From contig NADL03000547.1 of NCBI GenBank assembly GCA_002205965.3, positions 124,001 to 188,000 of the forward strand: DNA of 64,000 nucleotides, given 5' to 3'. Under the pieces are notes generated by a model. It saw only the letters and a program-made list of their open reading frames with translations. It was not told where the DNA came from and did no database searches. Of the stretch, positions 11,279 through 22,699 are shown one piece after another. The stretch is from Kappaphycus alvarezii. Taxonomy: Eukaryota > Rhodophyta > Florideophyceae > Gigartinales > Solieriaceae. The position numbers and the translations under genes were made by a program. The stretch's first letter is position 1. Each line of letters opens with the position of its first letter.

Positions 11279-12230
11279 CTAGCGACCGCTACAAGCGAAA
11301 ACACAAGACTAGTGCCCACTGTGCAAAGCCCTGAAATTAACCTCAATGTGTCAAGTAGGTCCCCCCAAGATGCGAGCATGAGGGGCAATATCTGTCCGCA
11401 ACCGAAGGGGAATTCAATTTTTGCAGAAGCACATACCATTAACGAAGGTATTAATGCTTTGTTTTCTCCGTGATTCTCAATTCTCATACCAACTAGCGAG
11501 CATGAAGATATTTTAGGCAATTCCTTCCATCTACTTGAGTCAATTTATGATGTACATATGTTATCTACCCTTCTTATTGAGAAAGTCGCGGGTGACCATC
11601 TTACCCCCTTATATTCACCTCTGTTTCTTGAAAGAGAAGAATATTTTACAACGAAAGATGCTGACTTGGAAAAAGAGAACATCTCAATGGTTGACAAAGG
11701 TCCTATGAGACTATTTTGTGGTCAGCATGCTAATCACGAGTGTATGGTGAAGAATCGATCGAGTTTTGCCTATTGAGTGAAGCTGCTCGTTCTAATCGCA
11801 GTCTGCAGAAGTGTACGGCACACTATCATTCATTACGGTATCCTCCAAAGTTTACTTTCATTCGCATCAATTCTCTGGAGAGTAGGTGCACATGGAAATG
11901 CAACAGCTAGTGGAGGTTTCCGTTTTACTAAAGCCAACCCTATATAAAAAGAATTAATTAATTCAATACTCTATTCGAAAGGAGTTGAGAGGAAGAGTTG
12001 ATGCACCCGTATCAATTTAAATCCAGCAACGTCATTATTTTCCGGTAAAATTGATCACAAGAACAGGGTACTACCTGGAGATGTTTGCGCTTTACTGTAA
12101 CCCAATGGTGATGCTCGTGATTCATCATCTATACCGGTTCTTTTTTACCATTTTGAAGGAATAAAGATGAGATCCCATCAGAGCCAATACTTTGGTATAA
12201 GATCTCTGTTTGTCCAGACGTTTCCACTTC
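11279..12230 (+). pseudogene. decayed unrecognised coding region
   Basis: One reading frame stays protein-like for about 950 bases with only scattered stops. It opens after a TAG at 11,276 and runs about 55 codons (including INLNVSSRSPQDASMRGNI and NSIFAEAHTINEGINALFSP) to a TGA near 11,447. It continues through ILGNSFHLLESIYDVHMLST, EREEYFTTKDADLEKEN and GPMRLFCGQHANHECMVKN to a TGA at 11,774. The same frame then gives IDHKNRVLPGDVCALL and SSIPVLFYHFEGIKMRSHQS up to about 12,230. Persistence of one frame over several stops is what a point-mutated gene looks like. The family is unknown to me; a retroelement polyprotein or a host gene are both possible. Confidence 0.45.
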
Positions 12231-12239
12231 CGAACTAGT

Positions 12240-13125
12240 TTACAGAATAAACATGCGTACAGAGGAGATCTCACTGTTTACTGAGATAAAGCAGTTGGAG
12301 GACCTTTAATAGCTCACGGCCGGGCTGGTGACACACGTAATAGTAGTTTGGGACGATTTTTATGCAATTTTTTAGGATACCCGAAATATTGGAACCTAGC
12401 AATGTGGAACCCTCTATGTTTTGTATCAAATTGTTTGTATTGTGGTGCGTTCAGTGGGTAAAACTTTTGGGTAATTTACTATTTGAAAAGTAATGTCATT
12501 TTGTGAAGTGAGGTCACATGTACCATTAGGTATTGAGGTGGGTGGATGTGAGATTACAGAGTTCGAGGTTAGCAGTGGCCGCGTTACCCTACAAAAAGGG
12601 CCGGCGTTCGGCTCTTAGGTAGGCATAAGTTTATATTGATGCCGCTGCGGCGTGCCTTTAAGTGAGGTATCTCATTCGGCAATGATCTGTTGGTTTATGT
12701 TGTGTGGTACTAATATATTTATCTTCATCCCATCGAACTAATCTCTGTGACGTGCACATTGCTTCACTGACTAAACAAGGAATATTTATAGATCAAATTT
12801 CGAAGTTTTTTATTCTGGATATTGTCGGGGCAACGTCTAAGGTGTTTGTTGGAGTACTGCCGGACAGATTTAAAGTAGAGATCTTGATTGCTCTGCTCCT
12901 ACACAGACGTCTAATGTAAAAGGCCACATCTCTAGCTGTCCGTGTACATTCCGTGATTTTAGAAAGTTGGTATCAGTGAATGGAAATGATTCCAGGTACC
13001 TGACAACCATTCACAGTCTTAACTGGGCCTGGGCTCATTTGGGGACATATGCTTTGCTTTGTGATAATGGAAGGTACCTCATGGACAAGCAAAGTTGGAC
13101 GGTATGAAACCGAGTGAGGACATGG
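12240..13125. other. non-coding segment, nothing recognised
   Basis: No protein domain, RNA gene or clear repeat is visible. The open frame at 12,704-12,919 on + (71 codons) has no recognisable motif. The sequence leads directly into the dispersed repeat that begins near 13,131. Confidence 0.3.
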
Positions 13126-13130
13126 TATTA

Positions 13131-13634
13131 AGCACACATGAGCAGACCTAGGTAGAACTGTGGTTGAAACTACGATTGAGTCTGGTTGGGTTAAGCAGGC
13201 CGCTCCAAACCAGGGTTTATAGAGAGCTAGACATAAATACATATTAAAGGAAAATGTAGTCTAACGGCAGTGGAGGCAAGGTTTTCCCGAAAAAACCCCG
13301 ACATTATCGTAAGTAGCGATTTCAGAATTGTAGTCGGCACGAGTGACATACTCTGAAAAGATTTAAAACGTAAATTTCTCCAGGTATCATGGGGTGGCAA
13401 GGAAACTTTTGATTAGTAAAGCAATGATATATTATCCCAGTATGCAGCTTGCTCGTAACTATTCAAACTGTATAAATGGGTTGAAACGCTGTATTCAGAA
13501 ATGTAAGGAAATGTTTGATGACATCAGCGTGCCTAGTAGCCTCGATTGTACGGTTACCGGTGGTTTGAAAGTACAGTAGATGTATAAAAATCTAGTAAAT
13601 TTGTAGGGCCTGTGAAGTTAAATACAACAATATC
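13131..13634 (+). repeat. ~500 bp dispersed repeat, copy 1 (partner at 43.03 kb)
   Basis: This block aligns along its full length, in the same orientation, with 43,031-43,548. Strong shared landmarks in order are GGTAGAACTGTGGTTGAAAC, GCTCCAAACCAGGGTTTATA, AAAGGAAAATG.AGTCTAA, AGGTTTTCCCG, GTCGGCACGAGTGACATACT, GGCAAGG-type sequence, TGGTAAAGCAAT-type sequence, CCTAGTAGCC, GGTTACC and GAAGTTAAATACAACA. Upstream of about 13,131 and downstream of about 13,634 the two diverge. The length and sharp ends fit a solo LTR or a non-autonomous element. No long ORF is conserved between copies. Confidence 0.8.
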
Positions 13635-13639
13635 AGAGA

Positions 13640-16205
13640 TCCGTAACGATTATTAATTCTGCAAAACGAGCTGAAGAAGAAATAATTGTCTATTCCTCTT
13701 ACTCGGAGGGCAACCTTGTTGTATCAGAGATATTGGATGCTTACACGAGTACCATCACAGCTCCTAATCATTTAAAGGTCTGTTATGAACCCCAATGAGC
13801 TCTTTTTCCAAGTCAGCAGTCTGATCGGGCTGGATTATGAGCTCATGGACATTTAATCGTGTCAAATAATACAAACAAATGCATTATTAATCCAAAAAAA
13901 CGTTGTAAGTCCAAGCATGAGTTAAAAATTATGATTCTTTAAGGGGTTTACGCTTTGTTTCTTATAAGCGTGCCGAAATGTTTTAAATATGGGAAGCGAT
14001 AAGAAGTGATCTACCGAGTATTTGCATATCTCATCAATATATGGTTGGATTGATATTTTGGTGTCCTATGAACGACATTGAGGGATATCAAGCTATAATT
14101 TACGTATAGGTTTAGGAAAGATATTTTATCTCGGAAATCACCAGAAGCTTTGCGATAACTACGTCGTTACAGTTACCAGTTACAAAAAAAACAAGTAACT
14201 CGGGTTTTTGCTGTGACAAACAGAATATAGCTATTGAACAATATCTAAATGCGATGTCTCTGGTCGTCAATGGACCGCATTTAATGGGTTTTTGAATTGA
14301 ATGTGCACATCAGCCTCTGAAACGATGCGTTGTGCTAAGAAATCATCATGACATGCACATTTTCCAAGCGAATCACTATATCGAAAACGAATGAATAAAT
14401 AGGTTTGGATTGAAAATCGCCTTTCTAAGTCGTATAATGAAGCGATCCCTGTTGAAACCCCCCTATATTAAAAATAGGTGAAAAATGTTAAATCGCCTTC
14501 TAGATCGCGTAGTGATGATAAATTGTGGGAAAATATCTTATCAGAGACCAGTAATTTATTTTTATTGTCGATCTTCGATGAACAAATTTATCCTTTTATT
14601 TCACTGAAACATATTTTAACGGCACTACACATGAATAAATGTTTATTTCTGTCAGTTTTTTTCTAAAGTATACAGTTATAATTGCTGTAATTATATTACA
14701 AACACATTTTTATTTGGATTAACTCTCACCTACAGAATTATTTTATGATTATTACTGAGTATAAATTTTGTCTACAAAAATTCCTATGCTTCTGCTTGAA
14801 TAGTCTTTGTAATACTTGTACTCTGATCTACACTATAAACAGTCTTTGACGGTTAGAAAATCTTAGCAATTCTTAGGCCATCGAAACATCCCCGTCGAAA
14901 ACCTCTCAAAAGTATTGGTTTTCTATTTATAGTTATTTTCAGTTCTATTCAAGTAATTTTACAACCTATTTATTTGGAATTATCTAATTTGGATCTACGC
15001 ATTTCATTTAGCCTTTTTAAAGTCGGTGCTCTAATTAGCAGATTATTTTGATGATTGTCAATGGGTTCGGAGACAGATATTCTAGACGAGGCCAAACACT
15101 GACAATTGAAACTTCTTTTCGGAAACAGATAACATTATTGACTCGTCGTTTGCGAAACTTATGCTGCGAGAATTTCTGAGTTTCTTTAAGGTGATTAGAG
15201 CATGTTTATTCAATCTCAGAAGTTGGCAAGTTAAGCAGAGGGCGAGGGAACCGCTCAAATGAACTTCAGCGCAGTTTCATGGTTAAAGCTTTGGTGGATA
15301 TTGCAGAGCCGTAGGAACGGTGTAAAAGATTCCCGCCGACGTCAAAATGACTATTTAATGTGGCAAAAACTGACACACCTTATTATATGCAAGCGCGTAA
15401 TGAATGAGAAAGGAGGACGTACATCAATCCACCGGGTTTGCTTATCACAACGCGATCGAGGCCGGTACATTTATGCTAATATGCTACACAAATTTTTCAA
15501 TGATTTTTTTGTTGAACAGAATGGAAATTTTTGCAATGTTAAGCTGCCTAATTGCAGTATATGGTTTCGAGGGAAGTGATGGAAACAGAGATGGGTGGTG
15601 CGTGTCTTGTGCAGATGAGGGATCCGAGAAAACTATTCACATCTCTCAAGTGCTGAGAAGTGTTTTGTATTCAGATGGTGCAACTTGAGATAGGCGATTG
15701 CTGTGTTGCAATCTTTTACGTGTGCCAAGTAAGTAAGTGCAAGGAAGACAAGAATGAGAAGGGCAAGTTAATCATTCGCTTTACCAATTGATCAAGGAGT
15801 TTATATTCATTGAATTAGAAGAGATAGTTGCACGCCACGGGAGTCTTGGTAATTCCTGCACAAAGGGTGCTAATGGGCTTTCATGGATTGTACATATACT
15901 GAACGAGGATTGCATCGCATCAGCTCGCATGTTTCGTTATTCCTAGCATTGTAATGCACTGCGCCGTTATGAACGAGAATTACAAAAAACAATTATGTGC
16001 ATTTCTGTGTCTATGCACATAGTTATTATGAGCAAAGACAGCTATTAAGTGATCTTGAATACAAGCGCGTTAAAATGATAAAACTTTTAAATATGACATG
16101 TAGCACATTCCCAAGATCCAATTATGTTTGAATGGCACCATTTACGAAAACTGATGTTTTGCCAAAAGTACTAAACTGGTCACGCTTGAGCGATCGTCCT
16201 GCAAT
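13640..16205. other. AT-rich segment without supported genes
   Basis: No conserved protein domain is visible. Overlapping open frames of 106 and 94 codons on + at 15,259-15,688 are the longest but show no motif I can name and compete with each other. A tandem or palindromic structure is not apparent. I see nothing supportable here. Confidence 0.3.
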
Positions 16206-16210
16206 TAAAT

Positions 16211-18040
16211 TTACCCGATTTCAATCCCGCCACGAACAGGGAAAGGAGCAAAAGATACAGTACATACAGTATCCAAAAATATAACACGCAATCCTAGCTC
16301 ATTCCAAATTGCGAGCGATATATTGCTGTCTTTTTTCCATTTCACGATGTACCATATGAACATCTTCAGCACCTTTCCTTTCATTGCATTCCGAAAGTAC
16401 ATATCCTCTGATACAAACTCCTTGAAACTATCACTAGCCTTTGACCTCAACTGCACAATGTTCTCAAACTCTCTCACTCTCTAGAAAAAATAAACATGAA
16501 ACTCATCCTCTGTACCTCCCTTTAACTTCTCTAGATCTTCCTCCAACTGCGTCTTCATTTCAGCCGCGAGCTCCATCAATTACCTAAGCTTTGATGCCTT
16601 CATAAAAATGTCTTAGCCTAGCAACGCAAACGTCTTGTCTCAAACTAACCGCTTCCGAGCGCTATCCACTTCGCTCAGCTTCTGTGTCATCTACTGCCTC
16701 AGCCACTTGTAACTACTAACTTCTAAAACACTCTTATCCTCCCCCTCGCCCGCCGTAGCAACTCCTATCCCTCCCCAATATCTCCATCTTTACCAAATTC
16801 TGGAACAACTCATTACTTCCCTTTGCCGCCAACGTCGTATAAGATCTCATATTCGAAGAAAGCTCCACCGGGAATGTAGAAATCATATTCTTCTCTTTAT
16901 TCTATCCTTCATAGTATCCCTAAATATTTCACCCTGGGTTTTCAAGCTCCGAACCATGATCGCCGCATCAAAAAACCTCAGAAGTATCTAAAATCTGTGT
17001 GTAGTGCAAATTTTCGATCATACACACGACATTTAACCAACAAGATCTTTTAAAACTCCAATATCGCAATTTCATGCTTTTTTTCACTGCCTTAATACCT
17101 ATCTCCGTCTAGGCTGTCTGTTTCAAACATTCTAGCAGCACAGTATGATCCCTTAACAGTATGATCCCTTAACACTCTGTTATCCGTTTTAGCTACTGTT
17201 ATGTTCAATCAAAGCTCAAAAATACACTGCAATAATCCTTTGTCATCTTTATGCATATATTTTCAGGCTGTTCACGTTTTTACCAGGCTAAATCGCGGTA
17301 GAAGCCCTACTTCCTCTTATGTCGCCTCCTATACTCAATCTATTACGTTCTCACCCTTCCTTTCAGGTCTCATCCATATCTCTTCTCTGCGTTCCAGACC
17401 ATTCTCACTCTCTACTGAGAATTAACTTGTTCTTACCAAACGCGTACTCCATTGTGAGCGCTTTGACAGCTGTGGTGGAGTCCGAGTTGCAAACAAGTTT
17501 CATATCATAGCACGGGATCATTTTCTCTCCGCAATGCACCATGCTTGCCCCGTTCGTCTGTACGTAGAACCCACTGTATATCCTCTCTGACGCTTCTACT
17601 TTCTTCCATTCTACGTCCCCGAGTCCCTTGTCCTTGCCGCTCACCCCTGTTAGATTCTCGCCTCCACCTAATTTGATACCAAACGCTGTCAAAATTCTCT
17701 CCCCGCCCCTGCTGCAACCCTCTCTCTCATACAAAATTATTCTGCATTTCAAAACCCATTGTAGCCTGCCTTTTGCAGTACGGTTGCCCATCGTGTTTCT
17801 CAAAAATTCCCTTACTTACTTCCCCGAGTTACCATCCTTAGCCCTGATTGCAAAATCTACCCTCTCCCAATCCATTGATTCCTTTGCTTGCATCAAACTC
17901 CGTATAACACTTTTTGGTGGTCAAGTTTTACTCAACCCGCCTCCTATCTTTGACAATTTCCCCCAATTTTCTTCAGCTTTTTCGCATATCTCTTCTGTCT
18001 TCAGATACGGCAACTCTAACTTTCATATTCGACAGCATGC
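16211..18040 (-). pseudogene. decayed unrecognised gene with coiled-coil-like segment
   Basis: On - a protein-like sequence can be followed for about 1.8 kb through a few frameshifts and stops. From the right it gives KTEEICEKAEENWGKLSKIG, a TGA, SLMQAKESMDWERVDFAIRA, a TAA, then an open stretch of 132 codons (17,803-17,405; GVSGKDKGLGDVEWKKVEAS, MVHCGEKMIPCYDMKLVCNS). It continues as DAAIMVRSLKTQGEIFRDTM, FPVELSSNMRSYTTLAAKGS and finally ELAAEMKTQLEEDLEKLKGG, DEFHVYFF, stop, RVREFENIVQLRSKASDSFK, ending near 16,211. The later half is rich in E/K/L heptad-like patterns, consistent with a coiled coil. Several stops sit where CAG or CAA would be expected (TAG, TAA), as C-to-T decay would produce. 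I do not recognise the family. It could be a transposon-encoded protein or a lost host gene. Confidence 0.55.
17141..17172. repeat. 16 bp perfect tandem duplication
   Basis: CAGTATGATCCCTTAA occurs twice in a row without mismatch, at 17,141-17,156 and 17,157-17,172. It lies inside the decayed minus-strand gene and shifts its frame by 16 bases. In such old, mutated sequence a perfect duplication implies a recent slippage event or an assembly artefact. Confidence 0.9.
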
Positions 18041-18059
18041 TGAATTGAGTCAGAAATTA

Positions 18060-21000
18060 TAAAAGCAAGGCGGAAAACGGAGGGAAAGGGTATGGATGAG
18101 TAAGGCCCATGGAAATTACCCGTTCGTAGGGGCAAATGACCGCTCCCAAAACTAGCCAGTTCTCAACCACAGAAATTATAATCATTTTTAAGCACCTTGC
18201 AATCCATATGCATGATGAATAACCTAGTGCACAATATTCATCTGTGGTCTTGGCTTTACTTATTTTAACAATAAATCCACCTTGGCTTCAGTGTCCAAAA
18301 TGAGGTCTACCCAGCAATTCAGCGTGGAAGTAATGGTTGAGCGGAAAAAGGTTCCATTCGCCTTTTTTCCTCCATTTTTATTTCCTTTGCCTCGCTGTTC
18401 CTGCGCGGACAGACTATTTATCTGGTTCGAGGTGTTATTTTTCCCGGTCGAGCAAGTTCGAAATAATCCACAGCGTGCAATTTAGCCGGCTAGTTTCCTT
18501 TCACCTGTATCCAACTATTCACTGTACGTGCTTCTCTTCGTGCTGTGCCCTTGCACAGCATCAGTGTAGACCCTTCCTGTCTCCACTTTAGATATACAAA
18601 TTTATACTTCGATAAACAATCCGCACCATTGTGCCAGCTCCGACTGATCCATAACCACACACACGTGACTGCCGAACACACACTTATCCCCGTGGAGCTT
18701 ACATTCCGTCTCCACGTGGCGCATCTGTACAACCTGAAAAAAAAACAGAGCCACCAATAAAAATTCAATTACGACGGTCCACTGGGCTGAGCTCCTGCAC
18801 AACAATTACTGATCATGATCATGATAATAAACTTGACTTTTTGTTCCTTGAAATGATTTGTAGCTACAAAAAAAGCTGAATCTCAATATACGAACGATTA
18901 AGAGAACATCATAGAAGTATTTTTTCACAAATCTATAATGTATTCAGTCAAACTACCGTGCTAGATTCCCTCTGTGAAACTTTCGAGAAGTGAAAATGGT
19001 ATGGGTTTTATTTTTTTATATTTAGAAATTATGTCCTAGCAGTTTGATCTAAAGTTACGGGTCACGGTAGTGAACGTGTCCTTCAACTCTTACTTAATCC
19101 ATTCTCCTACGAAGAGCACAGCATATCTGATGGTACTGATTTGCTAATGTTTACTATGCTCAAACACATCACCGCCCTCTGCCAGCCTCAGTTTTATCTT
19201 CGAATCTGCAAAACATGCTCCAGTGGGTGGGAACAGTTTCGCTCAACTTCATGGCCAGCTCGCTAGACTAATGCTGCAGCCAAGGTTCGGGGTGGACCAT
19301 ATTTTACTTCCCTGCTCATCTAAGTGGAGTATTCGACTGTATCATAATGAATGTCACCGGAACCAACCTATTGTTTCGAGAAAAACCAATTAAACTATCA
19401 AACAATTTATGCAAACCCTGTAAATCGTCCCCATAGAATCTTTGTCCCATTCATTTGCTTTTTTCATCAATTTATTTCCGTTTATCAGAACCTTTAAGTA
19501 CCTCAACAAACATGAAATAGCTTATATGTGCGAAGAAAGTATCTTAAGCAGTCCATTAGTTCTCAATAGTTCCTAAGAATGCTGCTGCTAAGGTTGCGAG
19601 GAAAAATACAATGATCCGGACAGATCGTAGGAATAAATCTCGGGAATGCATTGAAAGCAACAGTACACGTCGTTTCCGAAGGCACCCAGATATGATTTTT
19701 GAATATCTACTGGCTTTTATTTAACTCCATATTGAGTACCAAGGACTGAGCACTACCATCGTTGAACTATTATTTGGAGAAAGAATCCCAACTCTGTATA
19801 GAATTAAAATCTTAGTTCTGAAACGGTAGAAAAAGAAGATCGAAACTCCTTAAATTATGCGGCACAATTATCTAACAAGTTGAGTGTTGGGACGTTTATT
19901 TCGGATCAGAAATGAAGTGTGAAAAGTACTTTCTTGTTTTTTGCGATACATGTATCCCATCAACTGTCAAGTGAATTTAATCATGTTTATTGCAGGAGCT
20001 CAACCCTTAAACACCTTACATCCACCTTTTGTCACAGAGGGACTGAGTGAGAAGTCACAGATTCTCTAGCTACTGCAATGTAAATTTGGAGACGACTACT
20101 TTCCGATCCTTTGAATCACAAGAACATAGTTACATGCGATTTATTTCATATCAGTACGAACTGAAAGAAACCAGGTCAGTCGCTGGGGGTAGAGTTTATT
20201 ACCTGTCGCCGGTACATTTGCTTCTCATAAGGTCAGCTGTAAGTTTCATTTTGGTACACGATGCTCTCCAGGTATTTATTTGCATACACCAGAACGTGTG
20301 AGGATACGTTTCGAAATTTCTTGTACTTTATCCTGAAGATCTTTCGGAAATTATGTGTATATCAATTCAAAATAATTATTAGAACTCCTTCATATTGAAA
20401 TGACAATGCTTCTTGTCAAATTTATTCTGCCCAAAAGCCGCACCTCTTTTTCTTCAACTTCATTCTTTCTTTTATCCCCTTCTCCGTTTCTCTCCCTTCG
20501 AGAAATTTTTTGTAACAAAATTACCTTTGAAGTTCCGTACCTCTATCTTCGAGCCACATAATACTTCATTCCGGCCCCAATCAGCTTTGATTAAGGTGCA
20601 ATTCAGGCCAACTATGTAATTTGAGACAACAATACTACCTGCTAAAGTCAGAGCTTTCGTTTTTGTATGGGTGGTTTTCAGTAATGATAAATCGTATTTC
20701 TACATTCAGTAAAGTGCTATAGAAACAGAAGTATTTTTATATCTAACGTTGAGTGCGGACCCAAGCAGTCCAGAGGAGTAAAGTCAACCTCTGTCCTAGT
20801 AAACCTATATTCATGGCTAGTCCCTGGGCATAAGTGGGATACCGATATACTGCGGAAAGTGTATTAATTTAGAAGTGAAATGCGAGATTTAAATCGGAGC
20901 AGAGCTTTTTAATTTTTGTGTCATTTAAACCCTTCCATATCGCCTTAAAACTACTATTCTACGACAGAACAGCCATGCTGGCTGTATCAAAGGTGGAGAT

Positions 21001-22400
21001 GAAAGCCAAACAACACTTTATACACTTACGAACAAATAAAAGGACAAGAAAAGTGAGTACCTTTCGAAATAAATTGGGTATTTGAAATATGTGTAATTAT
21101 ATGTAATATGTAAGTCTAAAGCCTTTCATTATCATCAATTTAAAGCTTATAAGCAAAAAACATGCCATAACGAAAAAATCGCCACAAATATCACAAATGA
21201 AACGGAGGGTGGGATATTTCTAGCACCATGGATGGAATATTTCCAGCATCAATTAAAAATAAAACACTATTGTAACAGATGAGTCAAGGTACAATCATAG
21301 TTACAATCATATTATATTATTGCATAAAGCTTTTGATATCTCAAATTGTCGATTGAGGCTGGTCGTGACGGCGTGGCTTGCTCTTATTCTGCTCAATTCT
21401 TGCCATTGCATAAGAGACTCTGTTTTTAAAGAAAAGAAGTACTAGGAACTCCGTAATGAGCCGGAAAATTTTCACCTTCCAATAAAAGAAACTTATGATT
21501 AAACTCATAAATATTAATGCCAAGATGTCTCCCCTGCGTTAAATATACATTAATGCAAACTACATTTCCATTCGTTATGGTAAGCACAACCTCATAACTT
21601 TGCCATGCTTGGCGTACATTGTGGTAAAAAGCGTCAATTAAACTCTGTAAGATCATCAACTAGGAGACCAGTCACATCCACAGAGACTTAATGAGATATA
21701 TCCGGATTACTTATCAATTTTAATAAATAAAACGTAACGTTTGCATTACTGAGCTCCTATAGAATAAATAGGAACTTTCTCAACCATACTTATCTCCGAA
21801 AAAAGCTTGAAGAAGACCCATCCCAATTTTCAATTTTTTCTCATCACGACCAGAAAATAATAAGGGAATTGACTCAGATTCAATGCCTTCTAGTAATCTA
21901 ATGTGTATCGAAGATATTGTTAACCCTTTAATTTTTGCTCTCTATCGCTATACCTGACGCAAGCTTTAGCACAAACCAAAGACCAAAGGTGTAAGTCCAA
22001 AACATTTACATCGATAAGAGCGCGAAATGTTTTTAATAAATTGAAAAATGAATAGTTTTTCGCGGGATTAGAGGACTATTAAAGAAGACATTAGACGTAA
22101 TAACATAAAAATCGGAGGAAATTGTCAAACGGTTGAAAAGAGGCTTATTTATTTACACCTTTGTACTGATTCTTACTTTATCTCTACTCATTAAAGTGCA
22201 CAAACAAAGATACATCAAAAATTTAGACTCAACATTTACATAAAAATTATGATTTGATTCACTATGAAAACCTAAGTCATATTTGTCACAGAAAGCTATC
22301 AAATTGCTTGTCAATGCCAATATTCATACTTATGTGCTTGAAATTTCTAAATTTTCTGTAAAAGTGTCAAAATCTGAAAAACTTTACTGATTAGAATAGA
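18060..22400. other. AT-rich segment without supported genes
   Basis: Only short chance-like open frames are present on both strands. The densest area, 18.3-18.8 kb, is pyrimidine-rich on + and gives several overlapping frames with no recognisable domain. No RNA gene, LTR pair or tandem array was found. This stretch may be very old repeat DNA below the level of recognition by eye. Confidence 0.3.
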
Positions 22401-22421
22401 GCTGGTAATTTGTTGCCTAGT

Positions 22422-22452
22422 TTCTATCCGTCATAGCGTGGTCCTCATATGA
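22422..22452 (-). repeat. inverted short copy of the 5.6/9.77 kb repeat
   Basis: Read on the - strand this segment gives TCATATGAGGACCACGCTAT followed by GACGGATAGA. It matches 5,781-5,810 (TCATATGAGGACAGTGCTAT, CGCGGATAGA). It contains the palindrome TCCTCATATGAGGA at 22,442-22,455. Only this core is convincingly shared, so it may be an end fragment of the same repeat. Confidence 0.5.
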
Positions 22453-22599
22453 GGAATAATGTTTTTCTAGTATTGTACTTCCGTAGTCAAAACATTTTTT
22501 AGACCCACTATTTTGTATTAAAAAGATTACTCTGTAAAGTAGTAATTACAGAAGACATCTAACACATGTCAACGTCTCCCATATTTTACTGTGATGAGG

Positions 22600-22672
22600 C
22601 CTAAAGTGCTAGTCTAAGGTTGCTGACCCAGGGATTATGAGTTCAGTTCTGGCTTAGTCTACACCCGAGACC
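22600..22672 (+). repeat. possible tRNA-derived (SINE-like) remnant
   Basis: The stretch GTGCTAGTCTAAGGTTGCTG followed about 15 bases later by TGAGTTCAGTTCTGGC has the spacing and look of a degenerate tRNA D-arm and T-arm (Pol III A and B boxes). The B-box consensus GGTTCGANTCC is only partly met, and no cloverleaf with paired acceptor ends is seen. It is not a functional tRNA gene. A decayed SINE head is one reading, chance another. Confidence 0.2.
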
Positions 22673-22699
22673 CGAAAAATCCGTTAGAAACTCGACTGG

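Noticed and set aside
17628-18062. 144-codon open frame on +
   Set aside because: It lies antisense to the decayed minus-strand gene; its Pro/Ser/Leu-rich composition is what a purine-rich coding strand produces on its complement.
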